Source: Simplicillium sp. C3G150-2 (lineage: Eukaryota > Ascomycota > Sordariomycetes > Hypocreales > Cordycipitaceae). From it: DNA of 64,000 nucleotides. Under the pieces are notes generated by a model, which was not told where the DNA came from, searched no databases, and worked only from the letters and a program-made list of their open reading frames with translations. Location: assembly GCA_022702485.1 (NCBI GenBank), contig JAJIYY010000002.1:682001-746000 (forward strand). Reading direction: 5' to 3'. A program made the translations under genes and the position numbers. This document shows positions 41,471 to 52,775 of the stretch, one piece after another. The stretch's first letter is position 1. Every line of letters begins with the position of its first letter.

Positions 41471-43566
41471 ATGTCGTTGGTGTCAGAGTATGTTTTCTTG
41501 CCGAATACGTCATGACGCCATGATGCACGCATAACATCCGTTTCTAACTGCAATCCCACCACAGCCAGGTGCGTCGATTAGATGCATATCTGGACCGCTT
41601 GCCGGTACTGGCAGATGCCGTACCAGACGATGACAGCTCGGAAGCTGGCGACCAGGCATTCGCTGCTTCCGAAGCACTGCAGACGCCAAGGCTGGATGAG
41701 CTGCTCCGTCTCGTCCGAAGCTTGAGCAGCACTACATCCTCGCAGCCACTGTTACCAATTGACAGAGTAAGATCCCTTCTTGTGCAATCAGACATTGCTT
41801 CTGTAAAAGTTGCCGCGTTTGAGCAAGCTGGGGATGCAGAGGCAAACCAAGCTGTGAGCACAAAGAGTCAGTATGAGGAAGAAATTGAATGGTTATTTGT
41901 GAGCAAGGCTACGGTCCAAGTTTACGGTTCTATCCTCAACACATTACTTGGACGCATCATTCCACTGAGTGACGACATCTGGTATTGGTCAGAGGTCTTG
42001 AATTCTTACACATATAGCAGTCTCTATACTGTACAAACGTCGCCAGTGCGGTTGTGGGCCTGGACTTTGGATATCTACGCCGCCAGTAAAAGTCGCATGC
42101 ACTCGCTATCGATCAGAGATGCTCCTTCGGAGCTTGTTGGATCAACTAGCAACGGCTTGTCACAGCAATGGCGCCAATTTTACGGCATTGTCCGAGAGAC
42201 CATCGCAGATCGTTCCTTAACAAATGTCCAACGTAAAATTCTGTCACCGGTGGCCCTTTGCCGTTCAGAGGCTCGCCGCAAGCAAGCTCAGTTACAGAAA
42301 CTCAGAGAAATCACCGCCAGCGGCTTGGGAGTCTTGGTGGATGAGGGCTTGCAATTCAGTCCCGACGACTACAAAGCAGAGCATCAAGCTGCCGATCAGA
42401 AGAGAGTGATTGAGCGCAGCATCGCCTTGATTGATATGGTTCTCAAGGAAGTATGCACTTTGGAGACCGATATTGGAGACTTTGAAGATAAGGTCTTTGC
42501 TGGAGTGCAAGAAGATCCGGAACTTTCGGTTCATCTCGAGGATACTATTAAGCCAGAGCGCCCATCTGTACTAGCACGCAGGTTAATTCAGATTATCGAT
42601 AAGAGCCTCCCGGAGCATTTGGTTGCTATGCAATCGCTAGCCCTGGAAAATGGGCGGCCATCTCGCCTAGTGAGATACTGGCTTCCAACAGTAGTTGGAC
42701 TGCTATCATCAACTACGATCCTCAGGATACTTGCCAATCGACAAGCAGAAATCATCGAATGGATTACGGATTTTGGACGAACGGTCAGAGACTTTTGGTT
42801 CAACTGGGTAGTTGAGCCAAGTGAAAAGGTTATCAAGACAATTCGCCACGACCAGGCAAGCGAAATTGCTCTCATGAGCCGCGACAGCCTTAAGGCCGAC
42901 CAGGAAAGTCTGGAACGCATGGTTGTTGAATTCGCCATCGATAAGCCTCAATTCGTGTCCAACGGCAGCGCGTTGGGTGAAACAGAAATCGCATCACTCC
43001 GTCAAAAGGTTGCCCAAGGCGATGTGACGCCAGTCCTACGCGCTTACGAGAAAGACTTGAAGAGCCCGTTCATGGGAGCTGTAAAGGGAGAGCTTGTTCG
43101 TTCCCTGTTGATACAGGTCCAAAAGACAAAGGTCGATTTAGAAGTTGCCATGATGGGAATTGATTCCCTACTCAAGAGTCAAGAGTTGGTATTCGGTTTC
43201 GTGGGTCTGACGCCGGGAGTTTTGGTATCCATCGGAATCTTGCAATGGGTTCGAGGCGTATTTGGTGGGCGCTCCGGACGCAGTCGAAGCTTCAAGGCTG
43301 CACGAGCAGTACGTATTTTGCGAAACTGCGATCGCATCCTGTCCGAGGCTAGACCTACGCAAGATGATATTCTCTCATACAAGGACCACGGCCTGCTTCT
43401 CTGCGAGGTACATGTACTGCGAAATTTGGCAAAGAAGGCTCTCCCAAAAGAGATCGAAAAGGAGTTCCTTGAAGATTTGGATGACTTGGCCAACCTGAAG
43501 GGGGTGCCCCAACAGGCCAAGGCTCTGGAGAGAATCCGCTGGGCATATGCCAGGTGGCTCGTGTAA
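41471..43566 (+). CDS. nca2: mitochondrial protein Nca2
   Basis: CDS is join(41471..41487,41565..43566), 672 residues. The first exon gives MSLVS plus two bases, and the 77-nt intron ends CCACAG. The protein has an N-terminal soluble region, a middle with YWSEVLNSYTYSSLYTVQTS and VQRKILSPVALCRSEARRK, and two hydrophobic segments (LPTVVGLLSSTTILRIL and FGFVGLTPGVLVSIGIL). The C-terminal QWVRGVFGGRSGRSR leads into helices ending AKALERIRWAYARW. This is the NCA2 family. In yeast, Nca2 with Nca3 affects levels of mitochondrial-encoded ATP synthase subunits 6 and 8 mRNA. The protein is expected in the mitochondrial outer or inner membrane. Length is normal for filamentous fungi. Confidence 0.88.
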
Positions 43567-43738
43567 AGTAAAACCATAAAGCATCAGTAAACGGAGCATG
43601 TATCTTTATGAAGAAATAAAAGTAAAATTTCCCATTAGTATTACAAGTCATTACGCCATATTTTTTCTTTGCTCCCAAAATTACAGGATATATCCCAACC
43701 GCTATGCCAACTATTTACATCATCATCATGATCATCAA

Positions 43739-45144
43739 TTATACAACCTTATCGCAGCTGGGCGTAGGGGTTCTTTCTTTCTCTTTCAAGTTCTGCAAAC
43801 ATGGAGCCACAAACATTTCTCCCGATATGACCAGCAATGCCGTCCTTACAGCGACCATAATCCAGAGCAAAACCACTGTAAGAGAGATGATCTAGTTCAG
43901 TTAGCAACGCGTTCCATTGTAGTTTGTAAAGTGCCATACTCACCATAGTGGCCACCTTGAAAAATTCACTGTGCAAATTCACAGCCAAAGCATTCGTGCA
44001 GGTTCCCCAAACGCCCAAGGGGAAGGTAAATCCCCACCAACCCATGTTGAAAGGGAAGTTCTGCGTCGTAGCCAAGCTGATCAGCGCAAAAGACACCCAG
44101 AGCAACGCAAACCCCCACATGACAATGCCCAAAAACACCCCCATGACATACAAGATCTCAGCGCCCTTGACGGGATCTAGTCCAGCTCCGCGAAAGGCTC
44201 CCGTGTCACCTATGCGCTTCAACGCCACCTTGCCTAGCTGCTGGATGCCGAAGCCACCTTGTCCAAGGGGACCGACGGGTAAGAAGACGGAAACGATAAC
44301 CTCGCGAGGAGGAAGCGAGTGGATGGTCAACCGGTGGAAGTAGAGCGCCAGGACGCACGCCGACAAAGCCTGGCCGATGCCCCAAAGGATGTAGGACACG
44401 ATGAGGGTGGTGTAGGCGTGGCCGATGTGGGGGAGGACTTCGGCTACGATGCCGCCCGTGGCTGCGGCGACGACGACAGGGACGATGGGCAAGAGGAGCG
44501 CGGCGGTGGTGTTTTGCAGACCGGGCTTGTGGCGGTGCATGACGATGAAGGGCATGCTGATGCAGGTGGCCATGGAGAGGAGGGCGTCAACCCACCAGAA
44601 GGCCCATGCGACGTGTATTACCCATGTTCCCCAGGAGGTGCAGCAGAAGATCATCATGTTGATAATGGCTAGGCGTGTTAGTTTGGGATTTGGCAGAAGG
44701 AATGAGATCAAACTTACTGGCAAAGGCCATGGGGAAACAGCCGAGGAAAAGTGATTGGGCGGGGTGAGCGATCATGACGCCCCAGATTTCGGGGAAAAGG
44801 GTATATCTTGCGATTGATATGAGGAGAAATGTGGTGAAGAGGACGACGTTGAGGCCGAAGAAGATGTAGGAGATGTATTGGATCCATTGGGCGTTGTATG
44901 GCAGAATGTGTAAGAGGATGGAAACGATGCCCGTGCCCATGTTTACGGCGAACCATCTAATCAATTAGCGAATGCCATGAAGCATATTGACTGAGTTTCA
45001 AACTCACGAAGGGGTAAAGTTCCTCACGACCTTGCGCCAGCCCGTCTTGTTCTTGCAGGGCCGTGCAATGGCCGCATGTTGACAGGGTATGTGCTGTTCC
45101 GTAGCGCCGGTCGTAGCCTTGGACGCAGTTGTTATCGTCGACAT
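43739..45144 (-). CDS. ssu1: sulfite efflux pump, Ssu1/TDT family
   Basis: CDS is complement(join(43739..43891,43944..44668,44718..44956,45008..45144)), 417 residues. About ten hydrophobic segments follow a 45-residue cytosolic N-terminus. Family landmarks are WFAVNMGTGIVSILLH in the first span, GCFPMAFATIINMMI, and GVWGTCTNALAVNLHSEFF. The last exon must start at 43891 (acceptor CTAG after a TGCTAAC branch site); that choice restores the family end VVLLWIMVAVRTALLVISGE, whereas reading through or using TTACAG gives unrelated sequence. Ssu1 proteins export sulfite and belong to the tellurite-resistance/dicarboxylate (TDT) family, so malate export is the alternative. The divergent neighbour is cysteine dioxygenase, which strongly favours sulfite. 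Confidence 0.88.
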
Positions 45145-46748
45145 GGTGAACGACGTCAGAATATACGTATAAAAACAAAAAAAAACAATGTGTCGAGATG
45201 ATTGAAAAGTGAAGATACGTTGAAAAGCTGTAAAGAGCAAAATGAAAGCTATTAGTTAGATGAGCTGATTAATTAAATCAGGTCAGGTCGTGGCAAAGAG
45301 TTTTCCGGGGTCGGCGCCGCGCGAGGTGGAGCGACGAGAAAAAAAAGCGATGCGAGGAATGACTCTTGACGTTGACGTGCTTTTTGGGCAAGTTGCCGCT
45401 TTTGGACACTTTAATTATAGGCTTAATAACATGTTTCTTGTTTGTTTCGTTTCACTTGTTTGTTTCTTTCAATCATTGTCATCTGTGAAAGGGTCGTGAT
45501 TCATTATAAACAAACTTTTCTACTTGTTGTCGTCATCAAACTCGACGAGTAAAGTATGCACGGAGCCGACGGCCCGTCAAGTGTAGACACCGCAACATGT
45601 TGGGCTTGGAAATAAGTCGACGGAAACTACGCTTTCCATGGTTTAGAGTGCCATCGCGTGCAAAAATCTCTCCGAAAATGTGACTTTGGAACGGGTAGGT
45701 CGGCTCATCGCGCGGTTGGCTCCTTGCATGGCGATGCCGACGATCCGGGTCGGGGATATCACGGTATCGCAAGAAGTGGCAGAAATTGCGAAAGATCATA
45801 TGCAAGGATATAAATTGAAGAGTCAATCACTTACAATGTATTTGCCAATGCCCAATTCTCTAGGGGCAATGGGACTTCTTGATAGAGTTTACGCGGCAAA
45901 GTAGCACGGGCCCAATTACACAGTAACCCAGCCTGTAGACTAATCCACAGCTGTCAGTTTCTCATTATCAGATTGATGGTAAAAATCTGTCAATTTTACA
46001 GTAAAGCGGCGGCCCTCCAATTGGCATTCCGTTTCAACACACACTCAAGAAACACACCACAACAGGTCGCTTGGCGCCCTGCAAGGCGTTGGGGCAGTAC
46101 TGTGCGGAGACAGTGCGGGACACGGCCCCGCTCCCCTCCTCGTCACACCAGAGCCCATCGCCATCACGCAAGACCAACATCAGATACAGGGCAAGAGTAG
46201 ATCCATAAAAATCGCCAAAATTTCAGTTAAATCTGCAGTTTATTTTCTTGCAATTCTTTCGTAGCAATATTCTGCGAGCTCTCGCAGTATCGCTCGTGTT
46301 GTTCCCCTCGGGTCACCGTGCAAATAACGGCCATTGTCGCCCACTTTAAAAACGCTGCCGTCCAGTCAGACGTCGCAAAACGTTCTCAAGCCCCGGCGCC
46401 GCCCCGACGATAACCTGAAAGGATCCAAACCACGCGCGAAAAAAAGTATTACTGTCGTAGTAAGATTGTGTCACAGCCTGCCTCAACGTCTCCACTGACC
46501 GACACCGGCCATACTATCGCCCGGCGGCAGAGTCTCCCACGCACTCACCTGACCAGAGTTCAAGGAGGCCCAGGACACGTTCGGTACCTTGAGAAATCGT
46601 CATCCCGCCCCCCGCCGAGAAAGTCCAGAAAAAAACGGTCGATACGATACGTGGTATCTTTTCCTTTCTTCGTTTTGCAGAATCATCATTGTCCTGTCCA
46701 CACAACCAAATAAGAGCATATAGCATATAGCCAAAACGGTACGCAATC
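45145..46748. promoter_or_regulatory. 1.6 kb shared upstream region of ssu1 and cysteine dioxygenase
   Basis: Both flanking genes are transcribed away from this region, so it holds both promoters. A 74-codon plus-strand frame at 45,680 has no family features. I looked for the sulfur-regulator core ATGRYRYCAT and did not see a match here by eye. A pyrimidine-rich leader precedes the dioxygenase ATG. Confidence 0.55.
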
Positions 46749-47545
46749 ATGGCCGTCAACGTCCTTCCAACTGCTGTGCCTTTGGGCATCCCTCAACACA
46801 TGGACATGCCGTTCGAACAGAACTTGTTCGACGACTTGGTCCATCTGTTGAAGGAGACCCTTGGGCCTTCGTCGGGGTTGACCTCGGACGACATCAACGT
46901 CAATTTCCTTGCTCGCTTGATGAAGCTGTATGATAGTCGAGATAGAAACTGGGCCAAATATGCCTTCGGTGATAAGAGTCGGGGGTACACGAGGAATCTC
47001 GTCGACGAGGGTAACGGAAAGAGTAACTTGGTAAGCACATCAACCCCAATGTTTTCTGCATCAATCAAACCTTGGGTCAGTCCGCTAATGTGGACTTGCG
47101 ACAGCTCGTGCTTGTATGGTCTCCAGGCAAGGGAAGCCCGATTCACGACCACGGCAACGCCCACTGTCTGATGAAGATCCTCAAGGGCAGCCTAACAGAG
47201 ACTCGTTATGAGTTCCCTAAAGAAGGTGCGCCCAGTAGCCCAATGAATGTCATCTCCGAGAAGACATACAATGAAAATGAGGTGACGTACATGGCCGATG
47301 AGCTCGGCCTGCACCGCGTCTCCAACCAAGGCGACGACTTCGCCGTCTCCCTCCACCGTAAGATTTTTCCCTCCCATCAACCATCAAACACTTGTTCATG
47401 ATTGACTGACATCTGCTGTACAGTGTACACTCCTCCCAACGTAGCTCGTGGAGGTTGCCACATCTTCGACGAGAAGACGGGGAGAAGCAGCCATGTGCCC
47501 GGCTGCCATTACTACTCAGCCTATGGTAGACTGCTGAAGGAGTAG
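46749..47545 (+). CDS. cdoA: cysteine dioxygenase
   Basis: CDS is join(46749..47030,47105..47357,47424..47545), 218 residues; introns are 74 and 66 nt. The cupin core shows the iron-binding H-D-H in SPGKGSPIHDHGNAHC, with the Cys used for the Cys-Tyr crosslink in animals, and the third ligand in ELGLHRVSN. The end is GGCHIFDEKTGRSSHVPGCH followed by YYSAYG. All key residues are present. The enzyme oxidises cysteine to cysteine sulfinate, which after transamination yields sulfite. In dermatophytes this enzyme together with Ssu1 makes and secretes sulfite. Here the two genes are divergent neighbours. Confidence 0.94.
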
Positions 47546-48656
47546 AGGAGGGGATAAGGACATTTCAGTCCATCATTGATCGTCTTTTTCGATTTCGGCG
47601 TTTGTTGGCTTTTGTTTTTCGGCTCCTCGCAGGAGGAGCGCTCATCTCCGCCTCAGGCATCTAGTGCTCATAGACTAGGGCTGATATTGGCTCGGATGAG
47701 TGTCGCGTAACGACTTTCCATAGCGAGGACATGCTTTCTAGGTATCAAATGAAACGCTTATGATTCACACATCGCGTCGTACCATCTGCAAAGTCCACAA
47801 GTGAGGTTGTAGGAGACAAAGTGGAGGAACAGTCGCCTTGAGCACTCAACTTTGTTCATCTTCCTCTTGGATGGGGGCAGCCTTCGATTGCGTGATTGGC
47901 GCTAAGCCCTTCTTGGAATGGTGAAGTTTTTCTCGTGGAATGGAGGGTGTGACAGAATAATACAAACATCTGTTGGGAAAGGATATACTCACAAATACTA
48001 CCATTAGATGACAATAAAATTTATAGTAAAAAGGATTTTATTGTCATATCAAACACTGAAGTTGCGGGGGTTTTTTGGAATATAAATGATGCCCTTTGTG
48101 AGCGGTAGTGTACGACATTGGGTGAGTTTTTAATTTGTCAGCTCTTAGATGGCAGCGTTGGCTACCCTACATGCACCGCAAATCGTGAGGAACGGCACCA
48201 GACAGTATAAATAAATGTGGTTTAAATTCTAAGAAACTTTATGATACCTCTGCATTACTATGATTGATTTTGGGCATGGTTAAAAGATGTGGTGAAACAA
48301 GATGACGAGGTACGGCTTGATGATTCCAAAAGCATTGCGATTTAAAGCTGACTTGTAAAACATTTGTAAAACGTACTGACGAATCATTGGTTTGTAATGT
48401 TGACAGTTGTTCCAAGTCTTGCAATCAATCAATCATATTTGAATTTATCATTTATATCATAATACAGTGACTGTGCCCAGTCGCGTGCGTTGGCGTATCA
48501 GACGACGGCTATTAGTGTGCAGCGATGGTGTGCCCCGCCAAAAATATTCTTCGTGGGGTGTCGACATTCAACTCTTGTCCGTTGTTCAGCCCTTCTCGAA
48601 ACCAGGATCACAAGATATCTTGATATCTTGACAGGATCTGATATCTAGCAGGCGAG
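47546..48656. other. intergenic, promoter of tyw1
   Basis: 1.1 kb with the dioxygenase 3' end and the tyw1 promoter, both plus strand. A/T-rich from about 47,990 to 48,470. Holds a GATATC-rich palindrome cluster just before tyw1. Confidence 0.55.
48611..48645. repeat. GATATC palindrome cluster upstream of tyw1
   Basis: A 12-bp perfect palindrome CAAGATATCTTG (48611-48622) is followed directly by ATATCTTG, then by another GATATC at 48640-48645. GATATC thus occurs three times in 35 bp, 12-46 nt before the ATG at 48657, probably inside the 5' leader or core promoter. Confidence 0.75.
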
Positions 48657-51021
48657 ATGGATTCACTAAAGTTGAACCAAGGCCACTGGCTCGGGGCGTT
48701 TGCCGATGGTACGTCCACCAAGAAATTACTCCAAAACACCAGCTAATTGTTCTTCAGATGTCGTCGACCTTTGGCACAAGCATCGAACACTCATTATACT
48801 CTGCACCTTCAGTGTCCTGGTAGCTTTTCGCATATACCTATCCTTGAATGGCGAAAAGGCAGAACTGTCGACCCTCCCGAAGTTATATGGCAAGAAAATC
48901 CCTGCCCGCAAAGAGATCCAAGAAAAGACAGCTACAAAGTCCAACGGACCTCGACGAATCAAAGGTGGTCTTGCCAAGAAGCCCACGACTGCTGATGACA
49001 AGGTTGATTTGACAAGCCCTGTCAAATTGCTTGTATTCTTCTCCTCAATCACGACCAAAACGGAGAAGATTGCAAACGAGTACGTCAAATCTCTCGAGAG
49101 CGCTACCGTCGAAATCGCAAAGGATACTGGCCGCCAATTCTTGAAGCCTGAGCTTCTTGACCTCACAGAGGTTGATTTTGATGACTACTTTATTAGCCCA
49201 CCCAAAACTGACGAGGGCGCCCGATTCTTCTACGTCTTCCTTATTCCAAGCTACAACATCGACTCTATCAACGATACCTTCTTGCAGCACCTTGACGAAA
49301 CCCACCATGACTTCCGAATCGATACCTCGTCGCTTTCGACGCTGCTAGGATACTCTGTATTTGGATTTGGTGACAAGGAGGGCTGGCCAACTGAAAAGGA
49401 AGGCTTCTGCTTCCAAGCCAAGGATATCGACAAATGGATGGCAAAGTTGACTGGTCGTAAACGAGCATACCCTGTTGGCATGGGTGACATGAAGAGCGAC
49501 CATGCGCAGCGCTTCTCTGAATGGGCCGCAGGAGTCGAAGAAATCATTAGCCATGTTGCACGAACCGGTCACCTCGGAGAGGGAGTGGCTGGAAGCGGAT
49601 CTCCAGTTGAAAGCGACGAGGAGCTTGAAGAAGACTACGACGATGGCGAAGTAGTATTTGACGATGAAGAGAGCACTCAAATCAAGAGATCCAATAATTC
49701 AAAGGCGTTGGACGATCTTGAAGATCTAGGAAGTATGATTCGCGCTTCTGGGGACGATAAATCGCAGTCCAAGAAAGTTCCCATTGCAGTTGACTTCACT
49801 ACCTACGGCGCCAAGACGAATGCTTCCCACCCCCGTGGGGCGAAGGAAATGGTTGCGAAGAATTCGCCTACCTATGCAGCCCTCACAAAGCAGGGATATG
49901 CCATTGTCGGTTCACACTCTGGAGTCAAGATCTGCCGCTGGACAAAATCTGCTCTTAGAGGCCGTGGTAGCTGTTACAAGTACTCGCTCTACGGCATCAA
50001 CTCGCATCAGTGCATGGAGACTACGCCTTCACTCTCCTGCTCGAACAAATGTGTCTTCTGCTGGAGACATGGCACCAACCCAGTCGGTACCACTTGGCGC
50101 TGGGTTGTTGACCCTCCTGACTTGATCTTTGATGGAGTCAAGGAGAATCACTACAAGAAGATCAAGATGATGCGCGGCATTCCCGGTGTTCGTGCCGAGC
50201 GATTCGCAGAGGCTTTGAAAATCCGCCATTGTGCATTGTCTTTGGTCGGTGAACCCATCTTCTACCCCTACATCAACGAGTTCTTGGCTCTCTTGCACGG
50301 CGAGAGAATCTCGTCATTCTTGGTCTGCAACGCCCAGCATCCCGACCAACTCGCCGACCTGAAAGCCGTCACGCAGCTCTATGTCTCCATTGACGCTTCC
50401 AACAAGGACTCGCTGCGCAAGATTGACAGACCACTCCACCGTGATTTCTGGGAGCGTTTCGAACGCTGTCTGGATATTCTCCGCGAGAAGCGTTTCCGTC
50501 ACCGCACAGTCTTCCGCCTGACGCTCGTCAAGGGCTTCAACGTTGAAGATGAAGCCGAGGGCTATGCGCGACTTGTAGAACGAGCGTTGCCTTGCTTTGT
50601 CGAAATCAAGGGTGTTACCTACTGTGGTACCTCGACCTCTTCAAATGCTGGACTGACTATGTCCAACGTACCCTTCTACTGGGAAGTGTGTGACTTTGTG
50701 CGAGCTCTGGATAAGAAGCTCAAGGAGAGGGGACTGGACTATGGCATCGCGGCTGAGCACGCTCACAGCTGCTGTGTGTTATTGGCAAGTGAGAGATTCT
50801 ACGTTAATGAGAAGTGGCATACGCACATCGACTATGATCGTTTCTTTGAACTTCTCGAAGAGAGAGGCCCGGATGGCGACTGGACGCCTGAAGATTACAT
50901 GGGTCCTCCCACACCTGACTGGGCACTCTGGGGTAACGGAGGATTCGACCCAAGAGATCAAAGAGTCGATAGAAAAGGACGTAAGATAGAACCTGTGGTT
51001 ATTCGAGAAGCACCAGAGTAG
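48657..51021 (+). CDS. tyw1: tRNA 4-demethylwyosine synthase Tyw1
   Basis: CDS is join(48657..48708,48758..51021), 771 residues; the intron is 49 nt. An N-terminal hydrophobic segment (residues about 28-48) suggests an ER membrane anchor. A flavodoxin-like domain follows (about 80-260), then an acidic linker (about 300-360) and a radical-SAM domain. The 4Fe-4S motif is CSNKCVFC near residues 445-452, followed by WRHGTNPVG. Further family signatures are LSLVGEPIFYPYINEFLALL, YVSIDASNKDSLRKIDRPLH and GVTYCGTSTSSNAGLTMSNV. Tyw1 condenses N1-methylguanosine-37 of tRNA-Phe with pyruvate carbons to build the tricyclic core of wybutosine. Motifs and length are normal. Confidence 0.94.
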
Positions 51022-51430
51022 CACAGCATGTAGCTTTCAACATGTGATGATTCTGAGCTGCAATACGGCAAACAAGACACGTGGGTGAATCAAAAAATAG
51101 ATGAAATACCTGAATTGAGAAATATCATGAGATTTTGATTGGAAACGCTACCATATCCGCCTTTCCCAAGCCCTCTTAATACTGTTTACACAAAAGCTTC
51201 TCCTCTTTTCCTGGAAGCTTCAAGAAGGGACAATATGGTACACTGCAGACCCACGAGGAGCCATGCAAACCTGACGGAAAATTACTTCTTTTTAGATTTT
51301 CGAGTCGAGTGGATCGTTTCAGCTGTTGTACTGTTCGCTTCTCTCCTGTTCAAAAGACAGTGCTTTGAAAGTCAGGTTGATCGCGGGGCACTGCCGCTGA
51401 GAGCATGTGATTATGAGAGGGTTGAGAGAT
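51022..51430. other. convergent 3' intergenic region
   Basis: 409 bp between tyw1 and tom20. A 107-codon plus-strand frame overlaps the tom20 3' end and has no support. Confidence 0.6.
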
Positions 51431-52168
51431 TTAGTCAAGGCCGACGTTGGGGATGTCGCTGAGGTTGATGCTACCGGGCTGTGCGTGGATGTCGAGGGTA
51501 GAGTCGTAAGCGATCATCTCGGCGAGGACGTCTAATACGGGCTGTGGAATTGGTTAGTGACGGGTATTGCGATGTCGACGACGGAGGAACGGGAACGAAC
51601 CTTGGGGACGGTGCTGTCGTAGATTTTGATCAGGTCACCAGGGGCAGGGTAGACCTTCAAGCCCTTGTAGAAAGCCAAAGCAGATTCAATGGCCTTGGAA
51701 GCTGTTGAAGAATAGTTAGTTATCGAGACGCGGATGGACGGAGAGCGGTTGGTGGCGATGGGGGCACAACGTACGATCATTGCTGAGCATCTCTCCGGTC
51801 ATGACTTGCTCGTTGAAGTAAGCCTCACGCTCCTCGACGCCTGAGGGGAAGCCCTCCTCCTTGGCCTCGTCAACGCGGTTCTTGACGGCATCTCTTTGAC
51901 GTTTCGTTGAAGCCTCGGCCTCCTCCTTTTCGGCGCGCAATTGTCGGCGCTCGTTTCGTCTCAAGTTGCGGCGGAAATCGGCATCGGCACGACGGTTGTA
52001 GTCAAAGTAGACGGCATAAGCTATATTATTAGGTCAATGATTGCTGGCCCCCATTGATCTGTACCACCCGTTGAGGGTATCTTCGGCAAAGGGGAGTATA
52101 AACATACCGACGAGGGCTGTGGCAGCGGTTGCGACGGACGCCGTCACAATAGTAGACGTTTGAACCAT
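51431..52168 (-). CDS. tom20: mitochondrial import receptor subunit Tom20
   Basis: CDS is complement(join(51431..51541,51601..51701,51775..52020,52108..52168)), 172 residues; introns are 59, 73 and 87 nt. An N-terminal membrane anchor (TIVTASVATAATALVAYAVY) is followed by a basic segment with DYNRRADADFRRNLRRNERR and a coiled, charged stretch. The receptor domain then shows EEREAYFNEQVMTGEMLSN, SKAIESALAFYKGLKVYPAP and GDLIKIYDSTVPKPVLDVLA. The C-terminus is an acidic tail (NLSDIPNVGLD). Tom20 sits in the outer mitochondrial membrane and binds presequences. It diverges from exo84 over 607 bp. Confidence 0.93.
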
Positions 52169-52775
52169 GATGAAAAGGAGAAAGAGGAAAAAAGAATTAA
52201 AGAGAAAAGAGAAAGGATGAAAATGAAGTACTACAAATTACAGTCAAGAAGATGGCCAACGCGGATGTGCGGACTGTGCGCTGAAGGGTCGTTAAGGGAA
52301 GCGTCGAAAAGGTGCAAGCTTTAAAAAAAACCGGTTGCGATGCGTTCATCGAGGCAGGCCAAAAATTCTATTGGCATGCTGCTGGCGCTGGCGCTGGTGC
52401 TGGCCAGCCGTGGGCCTTGCTGCCCGAAAGGTGGGACTCTTCAGGGGAGCTGCCCGCTGGGCGCCGCGGTGTTTTGACAGAGGGAGCTCGGCAGAACGTC
52501 GGCGGGGGCCAGGCGCTCAGGGAGCTTTGGGCTGCTGTAACTTACCTACCGCTAACTTGGGAACTGTGGCCAACCTGTAACGCCAACGACTGCTTAACAC
52601 GCTCGCCAGGCTAGAGTTCAACGGCACGATAGTTTGCAGCGGGACAAACCCACTCGACGCCGCAACTCAACGCGGTCTGGAAAGAAACCTAAACTTTCTG
52701 TAAAGGCCTTTCATTTTCCCTTTTTTCCCTTCTCTTTCACAACGCGGCAATTATATTCCTCTGCCAACCACCACA
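52169..52775. other. divergent promoter region between tom20 and exo84
   Basis: 607 bp. Contains a short imperfect GCTGGC repeat (about 52,378-52,406). No gene. Confidence 0.55.

Noticed and set aside
41512..41521. ATGACGCCAT, a match to the sulfur-regulator core ATGRYRYCAT
   Set aside because: Lies in the nca2 intron, far from the ssu1/cdoA promoter region, so not tied to sulfur control.
43749..43943. Read-through C-terminus of the Ssu1-like protein in the unspliced frame
   Set aside because: Ignoring the 52-nt intron gives unrelated sequence; splicing at 43,892 restores the hydrophobic family end.
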